Assembly: GCF_028389875.1 (NCBI RefSeq)
Contig: NC_084664.1
Location: forward strand, 132,457,966 to 132,521,965
Length of the DNA stretch: 64,000 nucleotides
Source: Rhea pennata
Taxonomy: Eukaryota; Chordata; Aves; Rheiformes; Rheidae
Reading direction: 5' to 3'
The translations under genes and the position numbers were made by a program. This document shows, piece by piece, positions 11,688 through 24,136 of this stretch. Positions within the stretch are counted from its first letter, which is position 1. Each line of letters opens with the position of its first letter. Under the pieces are notes generated by a model. That model saw only the letters and a list, made by a program, of their open reading frames with translations, did no database searches and was not told the DNA's origin.

Positions 11688-14600
11688 GTATTAAATTAAA
11701 ATAAGTACTTCAGTCTGGAAAAATGGTGCAAGCATAGATCAGGATCCTGTGTAACAAACTAGAAAGTGGTCATTCTGTACAACAGTAACTCAGACTATTT
11801 GTCTTATTTTAGATTAGATTTTGGGACAAGATAATTTCAAGTACAAATTAAGTGCCACTGCATTTGTATTAATACTAAATCCTTTAAAGTTACATCTCTT
11901 CCTTTGCTGATAAACCTGTTTTGTTCCCTATGTTCAAATGGCCAAAAGTATGACTAGACCTTCACCCTGATGTACTGATTTAAGTATTTACCTCCATTTT
12001 GTAATGCTCAGCCTAGGGGGTCAGCTAGTCTGTGAAGGAAAGCTGGTCTGATGTAGCATAGCTTTGTGACCTTGGCTGAGTTTTGCTAGGAAAATTGTTA
12101 AGTTGTGAAAATGCCCTGAAAGTTCAGAAAGGCAAAAACATAGACAGAAGTCTATTTTTGACTATCCTTTGATCATGTAAAACAAACCATGCTTTGTTTT
12201 GCAGTGCACAAATATAGGTACATTCTTTTGCTCAGTACAATTATGTACGTTCACCACTTTTCTAATTTACTGGGCACCAGATCCTCTTCATTCTAATGAG
12301 ACACCAAAACTTTTAGTTCACAGAAATTATTTATTTGTGCATTTTCTTACAAAATTCAAAAGGAAATTGCATGCAAGAAGAAAACCTGTAGTGATTTCAT
12401 ACATATACTGCGAGGTTTGGGGACCTATCTGCATTAAAATAGAATCTCTTGTAAATTGAAGATACTCTGCATTTTTGTTAGAAAAGAATCAAAACAGTTT
12501 CCATTGCAGTGGTCCAACACTTAGCCTGCTATAACTGAAGAGTACAGGACCCTCTGCGTTTAATACGATCCTGAGATTGCATTACCTTCCGGAAGCTGCT
12601 GTGATGCTGGAGAGACATTAGTGGATCATTAAACTTTAGTTAAATATGTAGGTAAATAGACAGCAAGATCCATAAATTAATCCCTTTCTGTCTTATAAAA
12701 GAGGAATAAGCTCTGCCCTCCTGTCTGTCTTTATTTTCCACCCAAACCTAACAGTACAGTAAGGGTGAAGCAAAGGGTTGGAACCTCTAAGGGGTATCAG
12801 TAATTAATGTTGCCCCAGAGTGTTTTTCTCCTCCGAAATCACTTAGGCTTTGCCTTAGAGTCTTTCAAAGTTAGGTGGTTGCATCCAGGCACCCTGCCAT
12901 GGACCCACTGGTGTTATCTATGGTAATTAATGTTCAGATTTTTAAGCGTAGAATTGAAGTCTATAAAGAAACATATAATTACTTATAGAGAGGCCAAAAA
13001 AAGCATTAATACAAAGCTTCTTTAGAAAAATAAGCAGAGTTTTCAGAATATCTGAGAGAATAAGGCAAATATTTAATTACGTTAAGTAACTTAAATGAAA
13101 AGTAGCATACCTGCTAAAGCTGTAACTAAATCTATAACATATTGTGTATCTCAAAGCATGCCACTTTGAATTTGGCTAAGTCAGCCAGCCATGAAGTGCA
13201 CTGTTAAAATCTTTGGCAGCATTATATAAATGTGAATTCTGTGAAGGAATTTCTATCACTACTTAGGAACGTAAACTCTGTTGGTAACTCTACTTTTCCA
13301 AAACTACATAAAAAACAAGGCTGACTTTTCTGATGAATGAATGTGGTTCTACATCTTCTGTCAAAAAGTATTTTTCTTTAATTCTTCTAACATTCATACC
13401 GGTAGCTCTGTATATTCCACTAGAATACAGGGGAGATGTTGGACAAGCATGAAGATGGTATGGCTAACATTTAAAATGTCATTGCATAGTTATTTAATTT
13501 TTCATAGGTAATGCCCACCTACAGCTTTGAATGTGTTCATAGAACATTAACAACTTTATCCAGATTTGGGATCAAAATGTAATAGCTAATCACATTGACA
13601 TTCTTCATTCTCCAGATGATAAAAAACGTTCTAAGCCTAAAGGATATTCTTGCACAAATAAAGCATACCACAGTCACACACCTCAGGGATAGCATCACGA
13701 GATACCAAAGACAGCAGTGCTGCACACAAAGGAAGAAGAGAAGCATTTGGATCTTGATGAGATAATTTGTATCTTTACAGGAAGAAAGCATACAATGAAA
13801 CTAACATCAATTTTTTTTAAAAAAAATAAAATCTGTGACTGGGCCATTTCACATTTGCAGAGTGTGACTGAATTATTGTGCATCAAATACATTAACACAT
13901 CCTGTTAGTGTTATAGCTGCAACTCAGAGAGAGGTGAAAACAGGCCTGGGAGACAAGAAGAACACAAGTCTCAAATCACGCATGCATACCCCATAGCATG
14001 TTATGCATAAAGCATGTTATTGTTAATGATGAAGGGCAAAAGGTAACCTCACTACTAATTATATTAAGCTGTAGCATAGTTATCTTCCTCCTTACTGCTG
14101 GGGAATGCAACAATGAAGAGCCCTTATAAGTTGGGCAACAGCTTCTTAGATTTTGGAGTTGTTCTCAGGTTGTGAGCTCTCATTTCAATATATTCTGATT
14201 ATGCTCCATATAACATAGCTGGGAGAGCCAGGAAAATTATCTTTAACTAAAAGGTGTTACCTTATACAACCCCTTAAGACAGTGGCACACCAAGCTGTAC
14301 AGTTTGCAGAATGGCATTTAACAGGTGATCAGAGCTATGGCTATGAATATTCATCACAGCCTTTAGCGGATGTTTTAGAAAATCTCCATCATCTAATTCA
14401 AAAGAAGCCTGCTTACAGTATGCATGAAATCTGACTTTACAAGCATTTCCGAAAATTTGATTAACATTTCTTAATGACTAGAGGGTTCCAAAAATACCAA
14501 TGTCTCCAGGTATCTGACAGTAGTAATGTCCAAAAATATGAAGTCTAGGTTGTACCACCTCCTCTCATGCTTAATAGTACTTTAAATACATGAAAGGCTC

Positions 14601-16689
14601 AGTGGATGCTGATGAAGCTTACTCAAAGAATTTTAAAGTGACTGAAGGTGAAAAAATATGACCTCAAAATCTTTACACTCATTTTACAGCCAAACTTATC
14701 TATATTTCTTAGATTAAGCAACATATGATATATATAAACAATCTGGAATAGATAAAAGTGCTCACTAGAAGTGCTGCAGCATCTTCCAAAGTCAACATAA
14801 TGTGACATTCTTTGGTCATTTTCTGATCGATATGCTTCAATCATGAAGAAAATGAAAAAAGCAACAATTTTTTATTTTGAATTTGATCAATAAGAAAGTA
14901 TGAACCCATAACAAAGAGAAGCAACTGCAGAATGGGAGAGCACATTAATCTCGATGCTAATAAGTTTGTATAACTTCTGCTTGCATAAGATGAAGGTACA
15001 ATTTCTACCTCATTAAAAGCTAAAAGAAATCTCTTAGAAATAAAGTTCTATTCAGTGTGAGTGAGAATAACAATAGGTACCGTGAACTTACAAGGATATC
15101 TCAAAGGCATTGCAGATTTAAATTAAAAATAATTAAAAACCAAAGATGAGAACTCTAGTATTTCTTCAAAATATAGATTTTGTACTATGCATTGTGTTTA
15201 ACATATTAAAATAGGTTTAATTTTACTGAAAATAGAAGCATTGTCTCATTCTCGGAGTTCTAAGAAAATATTGCATCATTAACTCATAAAATCTTATATT
15301 TACATAATGACAATAGGAGACAGATAACACAAAAGTCATGATGAATTTCATCTTCAACTGTACTTAGGAGCATGATAAAAGTTTCCAATTATTTACTTAA
15401 AAGAAAATCATCCTCATGACATTAGATTGTCAAGCTATAGTGTCTTATTAGGAAAGAAAAAAATGTGTACAACAATTTTTAAAGGAAGAAATAAGAAATT
15501 ATTTATCTTGAGAGGTAGTAAAACATGAAAGTATTGAAAACTACCTTCCACCACTCATCACTGCTGTTGATTTAACGGGAACTTTTACATACTTTTAATG
15601 TACTGATATAAAATTAAAAATCAAATAAATAGCTGTTAGGTAGAAAAATATTACTAAACATAAAGGGATATGTAGAAAGGAAAAATAGCTGATTAATGTT
15701 CATTAACTATTTTTATCTCACAGCTTCCCCAATTCAACACATTTTATTTAACCTACTTTATCATGCTGATAACATCTGAGTATTATGATACAAAGGCACA
15801 TAGCCCTTTTAGCAACAATTTAATAAACCATTCCTTTTTTGCTTTGAGAACCCTACTGTTACTACATTTGTCTCTGACACAGACAAGAAAATTAAAATAG
15901 CAAATGCTTCATCAGAAGTGAGGCTTAAAGATGGCCAAGGAAAAACATTTAAGTTTACACAAACTTTGAGATCCTAGTCAAAAACACCTAAGATTCAGAC
16001 TCTAAGGTAGTTTCACTTATCAAAAGTCTGAGGAGATCAATTTTCCTCACAAACACTGGGACAGTAAATGCCCTATTCTCAAGAGATGTCAGTCAAACTA
16101 GTCATAAACCTCTCAGTGTGACTTTTTTCAGAAATTAATTATCGAATCAAAAGCACAACTGAAAATAATCCTTTTCTAATTTTGAATTTGACACAGACAC
16201 AAAGCTTCTGTGACAAGTAAGGGGATCAGTGCTTATTCCACATCTTTTTACTCTAAGAAATAAAAATAGGTTTTAAACTCTCACTCTTTTCTGTCCACAT
16301 GCAGACTTAAGGATATATTTTGCATTGGTTCCTTTGCATCTAGGAAGGCTATGAATGCAGGGTAAAAGAGAGGAGATTCAAACTCCTAGCCATTTTATCA
16401 AAGGGAGAAAAAAAGTGACTTGGCAAACATGCATAAAACCACACACAGTGAGTCTTTTTGTCTGTTTGTTTACTTTAAAAACACTTTAACCTATCAAAAA
16501 TCTGAAAAAAATCAATTCCATTGTGCAACAATTCAGTCAGTTTTCCTTGACAGTTAATTCTCTGACTCCACACATTAATTTAAAAGTTTTCAGTAATTTA
16601 ATTTGATTTACTTCTCCTTTTTCTACCAGCTTGGATAACTGCTTTTAATGCATATTGACTAAAACGTACAAAGAATGCATTGTTTTTAC

Positions 16690-16800
16690 CTTTGCTTCAA
16701 TTTGCTTAGTATCTAGGTTTTGGAACAAAAATTTGATTTTGCTCTTCCCATCATCTGAAGAACCTTTGAGCTGGGAAAACTTGTACCTCCAAAGTACAGC
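16690..16800 (-). CDS. SNTG1: SNTG1 internal exon, SU domain (37 codons)
   Basis: This is a 111-nt phase-0 exon. The minus-strand acceptor is TTTCCTCTAG and the donor is GTAAAAA. Translation begins AVLWRYKFSQLKGSSDDGK and continues KIKFLFQNLDTKQIEAK. The WRYKFSQLKGSSDDGKSKIKF block is diagnostic of the gamma-syntrophin SU domain and more like SNTG1 than SNTG2 in my recollection. It is open throughout and continues in frame into the terminal exon beginning ELEFSNL. Confidence 0.96.
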
Positions 16801-17988
16801 CTAGAGGAAACAAAACATACACAATCAAGTCAGCATAGTTATTATGGAAAACTATATTAGAAAAAGTGGATCTCCTTCCACAGGACTTTTTAATCCCCAT
16901 ATGGTGCATAATTAAACCAATTATGTGCTATCCTATCCCTCTCATCGCATGGATGTATTACACTTTGACAGTGTCTGATTCAGATCAGTCAGAATACCTT
17001 TGTGAAACATACTCTGAAATACCTTTAATTCCATTTAACCCTGATCAAATATACAAAAAAGACGGTTAGTAAATTTGTCATGCCCCAAAATAAGGATTTT
17101 TTCACTGCAGATCTATGGATTCTGAAGTGCTAATTTGTCACAGAAGTCCCCTCTTTTTATTTCCATAGGAATAAAAAAATCTAGTTGTATTTACATTAAG
17201 GGCATATAAAATTTGAAGTAAATATATATTTTAAAGTGATAAAATAATAGAAAGAAATCCTATAATAGGAACTCATTTTGAGTTTACTTAAGAAAGATCT
17301 GAGAATTTGAGAAGATCATTAATTCTAAATATATTAGTGGCCATTCAAATCAATATATTATGAATCACATTGTGTCTCTGAAGAAAAGACTGATGGCTCC
17401 ACAGAATAAACATACAATTAATAAAATATTCAACTGGCTAGAACAAAGGTTTCTATGTTTGTTATATCTAATGTAAATGGATATAGACAAACTACATTTT
17501 AAATTCCGCTCTGACTTTAGGAGAAAAGAGCTATTTTTTTCTTGTAAGTAGTTGCAGTATCACTGAAAGATATCTTTTCTCCCACAGGTATATTTGAAGT
17601 AATAGAATTTTTCATTGTGATTTCAGTGATATTTCACATAATTATACAGTCATTCTCATTCATACTATGCTGCTACTTTGAGAAGATATTAATTTCACGG
17701 GCGTCGGACAACATAAAAACTTAAGGCAGGGCAGGAAGTGCTGTTCCATTTTTTTTGTCTAATGGTCTGTAAATGAATTCCTCTCAGTAGCTCATCTGTG
17801 CCCTTTGACTATATGGTTAACAATTTAGGATCTAGTTGAAATTAAACAGAATTCGAAAGAGGTGAAATTCTCAACTTTCACAAACCCGCGCAGGTCCCTT
17901 TGCTTCAGGATGTCTTGATTTCTCTTACTAATGGGTTGACAAAATCTTTTACTTGCACCAAGCTAAATAAAGTTATCTATGTTTGTAA

Positions 17989-18058
17989 CTGTCTTAGTAA
18001 CTTAAAGAGGAAAAGAAAGGACAGTATCTTAACTGTGCATTAATACAAATGAAAGAAC
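17989..18058 (+). repeat. Dispersed repeat, copy 2
   Basis: This is the second copy of the unit at 3172-3259, same orientation, without the homopolymer expansion. The block around AACTGTGCATTAATACAAAT is identical. Confidence 0.75.
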
Positions 18059-19404
18059 TGAATATGACAAATGGAGCCCTTCGCCTCGGCATTATTGACA
18101 TGAAAGTTTGTAACTGTATATAACAAAAAACATCTATATCCTGATCAAAAAAATAAAATTCTAAGCTCTTCATCACTTTCATTCTTTGTGTTTAAGTAAC
18201 AGGTAAGCTCCTATCCACCATAAACAGAATTAAGAACATTATTTTAGACATTTAGAGGAATTTGCCTATTTATCATATTTGTTGGAAAAACTGCTGTCCT
18301 GAGTACACCAATCTGTGCTACAGAAAATAGAATAGCTTCTCCCATCTTTAAGTGTGTGCAATTCTTTTCACTTTTTTGGATCAATTACATTTACTTATGT
18401 CCTGTAGATAATGAGTTAAATAAAACAAAACCAAACAAGCCAGCCTACCATTCAGGTGACTGTACTGCTTACCCACATTGTAATCACCTTTTTTACAGGT
18501 CCATGTAACTTGTAACTTGACAAAGCTCATCAGAAACTCACGATCATTGCCTTTTTGCAGGAAGGGCAAATCTATTTAAGCATGCCATTTACCCTTTGAA
18601 AAATGTAAAGGGCAATGACGGTCTCCTTATCTCAGAACAACAACCACAGAAATGTGCTATCATCTCTCTCTTCTCAACATTTGAACTATCGTGCATGCTG
18701 AGAAGTCACAATGTATGGGGAGGCCAGGGGTTAGGATCTAAGATGGACAGGCAAAGTCCCAGGGTACCTGGCTCTATTCCCAATTAGATTATGTCTTTGT
18801 GCAGCCGAAGGATGCACGGAACTGCAGTAATTTTGCACTACTCTCATAGCTTTGCCCCTTGTTTCATTCTTAGTGAATAGAGAATGATAGTCACATACAA
18901 TCGCAAAAAAACGATTCAGGAACACTCTTCAGTTTATGCATAACATCGGGACTGGAGATGCCTGCCTAGCAATGGCACTTACCGAGTACATCGCAAAATC
19001 AGGCCTATAGTGTGGAGGGGAAAAATCCTTCCTGAGACTATACCCAACAAGATAGCACTTTTTCCATCAAAGTAACAAAATGAGAGTTCAACAGGATACT
19101 TAATAGAGATTATTATATCCTCTTCATCTACAGCGTAAGGAATAAAAATGCCATTGATAATTTAAGTAATTACTTCCAAATGTAAGTACTATCTGTTTCC
19201 TTTGAGTGGTCTTCAACAAATTGCACACATTTTTCTCATAAATGTCCACATGAAGAAGAGCTCTATTTGCAAAAGTAAGTGAGGGGAAAATGTGGTGAGC
19301 TGTAAGTTATTAAATCAGGATTACAAAGTATTATGAACGCCCAAACTTGTCGTCCCAGCTACTTCTTTTGTAGCAAGGGAAGAATTTCTGAAGGACAATT
19401 GCTC

Positions 19405-19450
19405 GCACAGGATTTGAACTGGGAGGAATACTGATTCACTCTGCTACACT
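19405..19450 (-). other. tRNA-like A-box/B-box pair (possible old SINE)
   Basis: On the minus strand TAGCAGAGTG (19446-19437) fits the Pol III A-box pattern. GTTCAAATC (19419-19411) fits the B-box. Their spacing (27 nt start to start) is shorter than in a tRNA. It may be a relic of an ancient tRNA-derived SINE such as MIR, or chance. Confidence 0.3.
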
Positions 19451-20474
19451 CTGGATTCAGAAGTACTCTGTGGTGATCACTGGCAACAACTACTATTGAA
19501 GATCACTATCTCACTGTCACCTACAAAGGAAACCTAAGGACTAGCTTAAACCAGGTATCCAAAGTCTGGATAGCTAAAGTTAGGCGAGTCAGTTAAGCAT
19601 ATGCCCAGTAACAATCAGTTGATTCCATGTCTGCTGCCTAAGAAGGTGAAGTGCTGTGTCTAGCTAGAACCACACTTATGTAGTAGATACACCCAGTGAT
19701 GCAGAATGCTGTGACTTGGCAATTAGATTACTCTTTGAAAATACAGTATTTTGGGATTCCCTGTGTTACTTCATTTTCTGTTTTCTGTTCATCATTCAGA
19801 GCTGTGCAGCTACAGCAGTGACATAATCACATCAGATGCAGTGTTTCACCTGCTGCTACGTTTCATGGTTCCCAGTTTTGGTGTCACAGTGCTCAGTGTG
19901 CTCACTTTTTTGAATTCTGACGTTAAAGGCTAATTCTCCTGTATTTAAAAAATAAGCACCACTGGGGATTTTGGTCACCATTGTGAATACCATTGCCAAA
20001 TCCAGGTGCAGGATTTTTCCATGCTTTTGAGCATTATAATTCCTCAGACTGTTTGTTGGATGTTTGCCTCAGAGCAAGAGTTAAAATACGTTGATATAAA
20101 TTTGTACAAGAATATGTAATTTTACTTCTGAGCCATAAGTACATTTGCAAAACATGCTGGCTTGCACATAAATTGGCAAAAAATTTAAATGCATCATATA
20201 AATTATTCCTAAATCAGTTTTTATGAATTATTTGTAGTACTTACTTACTGCTCTGCAGATTCAATGTTACTGAACTGAACACTCTAATATGTTCTGGTAG
20301 GGCTTCTTTTAGTTACTAAAAATAGCCTATTCCCTTCAAGTGCTTTCTTTGTATAATCTTCAATAATTGTGCTTAACTTACATAATTGAGCATAATTTAC
20401 AGGATTGTGTATGCAATTTGTAGGAAGCAATATGTTTTGGCCCTAGAATAGATTTGACAGGCGGACTAGGTGGC

Positions 20475-20496
20475 TTTTTTTTTTTTTTTTTTTTTT
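20475..20496. repeat. Poly(T) tract T22
   Basis: This is an uninterrupted T run. Confidence 0.97.
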
Positions 20497-20891
20497 AAGT
20501 ACAAATTTCAACCAAATTCAGAAATATTCTATGGTGAATATTTTGTGACAACAACTACTAGTGAGGATCCTGAGACACTTCTCACTTCTCAAATCCAGGT
20601 GTGCAGCCTTCTCCTTCCTTGACGGAAGATCAAGATGCGAACTCAGTGTGCGCTACCTGTCTGTGTGCTTCGGCTCCTTTAGAAAGCGGAATCCCAGTGT
20701 GTGAATATAGACAGAACAGCAAGTCCTCTGATTTAGAAACTGGGGACTGAGATTATTCAGTATATTTAAAATATCATCAGCTTCACAGTTCACATGTATA
20801 TGTCCACATAATGCACACATCTATTAAAGAAAACCTGACACAGTTAATCCATGTATTGAGAAATGCACACTAAGAAGATAATATCATTGGA

Positions 20892-20937
20892 CAAACAAGG
20901 TATATATCATGCATCAAACAAGGTATTTGTCATGCAT
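20892..20937. repeat. Tandem duplication, 2 x 23 bp
   Basis: The unit CAAACAAGGTATATATCATG(CAT) is followed by a second copy with two changes (TATTTG for TATATA). Confidence 0.93.
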
Positions 20938-23900
20938 AAGATAGAAAACAAACAAGATAAATCTTTTCTAGTTATTATTCATAGATCACATAGATTTACA
21001 TGATCTATCATTTGATGAAATTAACTTCAAAGAATACAAGAACTCAAGGTAAATAAAGGAACAAAGCAGACTGCTGACAGACAGAAATGGCGTTACATTA
21101 TCGTAATAAGGATTCTTTTCCTTTGACATATCTGGGACCAAGATTCTACACCAAAACATTTTAAGGGGAAATATGTTATTTATAAGTAATCATCTAGGTC
21201 TTATTTATTGTAGACCTTATAACCAACTCCTGCTAGAGTTATTTTGTTAAAATTACCCCAAGGTTGTTCTCTGCCTATGTATGTTTATTTTATAAATACT
21301 ACATCAATGCAATATAAAGTGGAACACAGAAGAAAAGCTATTGACTTCAGCATCTATAACACTTTACAAAAATGAAGGAAAATTACATCGTTGTTTCTCA
21401 GCATTGATGCTAAATCTAGAACACATATTCTGCAATAGACCTTAGAAAATATTTTCATGCTCAAAGCATATGGCAGTTTACTGCTCACTGCTCATTTCAT
21501 ATTCGTGCACTAAACTATGTAAAATTTTGATGAGGTATTGATTTTTCTGATAGTACAATGAAAAGAAAGTTATTTCCCATCCTTATTACAGTATCAGAGA
21601 AATTAGGAATGTATCATAATTATCTCAGTATAGGGTATAAGTTAGCAAGGCTGGTTATGGTTTTAGGTCAAAAAGGTTGACTTACTTGGAATAAAAACTG
21701 ATTTTTTTAAAAAAGAAACCCTCAGAATAATTAGGTCTGTCTGTGTTTTTACTTACCATAGTCCAAGAAACACACATAGAATACGAATGTCAGCTTACAA
21801 GTGGCCCCATGATAGCTATATGATTTAGGCAGGATGTATAGACTTTTTGATACTAGGAATACGTTTTGCCAATATGAGCACCTGCAACTAGAAGGGAATG
21901 AATTTGCGCCCCATTCAACAGCTTCGATAAGGAACCAGCTTCATATTTATTACCGAAGTGTCTTGCCACTTCTATATTGGCTTATGCACTGCACATCAAT
22001 TCTGTTCTTTGAAAAAGACTGCGTACACTTACTGAACTTGTGAAAAAGTGCTTGCACCATATACAGCAACTGCATCACTTCATCTACCAGCGCTCGTAAG
22101 CAAATACAGATTTTCTACGTACTGTGCACTGACATATATCATGCAGCTTTTATTATGCAAAAGAAATTAGTTCGGTCTTCAGCAGGATACTTGGGGGAAA
22201 AAATTGAAAGAGTCTGTCAGCATTTTATGTTTGGACAGTTACAGCTCAGATTGGCTGTAAATGGTAGAGTAAATAAAGCAACAAGCTATATTAAAGGAAG
22301 AATGCCAGAGGTTGCTCTCCAAATTTTAGCTTCAACAAAACACTTCCTTGCCTTTTTCTTCACAGCCTCGAAATGCTGTAGCTGTCCTTTTTCATCACTG
22401 CCTTTTTCTTCTGGATATTTTAACTGATTAAATTATGTTTCTCTTCACCTTTTGAAGGCAAATTTTATATTTTAAGTATTATAGAATTCTACACTTCAGT
22501 GGACAACTCTCAAGCTGTTTGTTGTCTAACTAAAATAAGTGATATTGCACGTAAGTCAAACTACATCAAAGGCAGATCTATATGCCCTGAGGGTCCTTAT
22601 TTTCAAAAATGAAAGTAATTGGGTCTTTGGGCACCTGGGACACACCTTCATTTGGCAGTTTGTCTCATATCTAATTGAGAAAGATTGCATTCTCGTAAAG
22701 TGACATTTTGTCCGTACTAGTAGCAGCAGTATGGAACCAAATAGAATAAAAATCTTGTTTGTGCACAGTTCTGTCGTGCTACCAGTCTCTGGAGAGGGTC
22801 TTACTACAGAAGAATTACGGCCCAGGGCAATTTTTTTTGTCAACTGCTGTGGCTTATAACTGTAAAAGGAAGACAGGGAGGACACAGACTATAAAGGAAA
22901 AGATGAGACATAGGCGAAAAGCAAGAAAGGTCAGTCCCAATGATACTGTCAATTACTGAAGTTACATTGAATGTTAAAAGATTACAGTTTGTTTGCTTAG
23001 TATTGCTGGATAGGCCACCAAAATTTGCTTGTTTCTAGCCACGGAACATAAGATTGTCCAAACAGTGGTTGGCTGCTTATATTAAAGTTATAGTAGCCAC
23101 TTGTTCAACATTTAAATTTCTAGGTAGGGATAAATATTTGTTCAGAAGAATTACATTATTAAACCACCACCACGAAGGGAGTCTTATTTTCTTCTGTTCT
23201 GCATTACCAAGCTTAGGATTTAAAGATTATTTTTTACATGCTGTGCATTTTCATATGCAGTAGATATATTGGCTGAATGAAGAGACAGACATTCCAACAT
23301 GTGTCCTTAGAAAAGGTGGAGTTTGTTCCAAAAGAAATTCAGAGAAAATCTGTTCTGTACTACTTAGGACCTTCTTGTTATGAATAAAAAAAATTAATTA
23401 TATTTGCAGTGCGATTTACTGTTTACAATTTACTCTTTTTTTTGATGACTTGTGCAATTTGTCTGTTGGAAAACAGATGACTGGTACATTGTGCTTTATT
23501 GATATGTACCTCATGGGCAATTTTAGAGCCTTTTGTTATTTTATTCTAGCATCACCACATGATTCAGCAGCACTTAAATTTATTATAAGTCCTCTAAAGG
23601 AATGATTTCTTTTTCTTCTGAAAAACATATATTTAGGCCACTTTAATGAGCAGTAAATGTGATGGAGTGCAGACATAGCATTTTGCAGGTAAGTATATTA
23701 CAGTAAACAAGGCAACAAGCCACACAGGGTTGCATGGCTCTTGTCTAGAAAGTGTGAGCATGAGGAGAGAGATGTTTCCCCTCTATAAAAACTTTCATGA
23801 GCACTCCTACTGAGTTTAGTTTTAGAATATTTGTGAAATTTTGTCTAGCATGATGGAAAAAAATATTAGCTTGAAATGAAAGAAAGGAAAAAAATAACGT

Positions 23901-24105
23901 TTAACTTCAGTTTATAAGCGATTATTCACTATAAATAATACAGAGTTCACCATCAGATCTGTAGCAATTAAGAAAGACTACAAGACCATGAATGCAGCTG
24001 AGTATAAAATACAAGTTGACTGAACACTTACTGAAGCCCTCACTGCATCAAAATATAGGAGAGGAATTCTTTGGTGTCTTCAGGAACTAGTACTTGATCT
24101 TTGTG

Positions 24106-24132
<27 letters not shown>
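24106..24132. repeat. Poly(A) tract A27
   Basis: This is an uninterrupted A run. No retrocopy is recognised immediately before it. Confidence 0.97.

Positions 24133-24136
<4 letters not shown>

Larger units (their letters stand above)
7899..16689 (-). other. SNTG1: SNTG1 intron (8791 bp) before the terminal exon
   Basis: This intron has a GT donor (GTAAAAA) and an AG acceptor (CTTCCAG). It is mostly featureless and AT-rich. It holds long A runs at 11165-11239 and 11661-11687 and a GC/CpG-richer patch at about 10300-10690 in which short open frames occur on both strands. No exon or transposon is recognised. Confidence 0.85.

Noticed and set aside
22155..22427. Plus-strand open frame of 90 codons
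   Set aside because: No recognisable protein and no promoter or splice evidence. It lies antisense within an SNTG1 intron.
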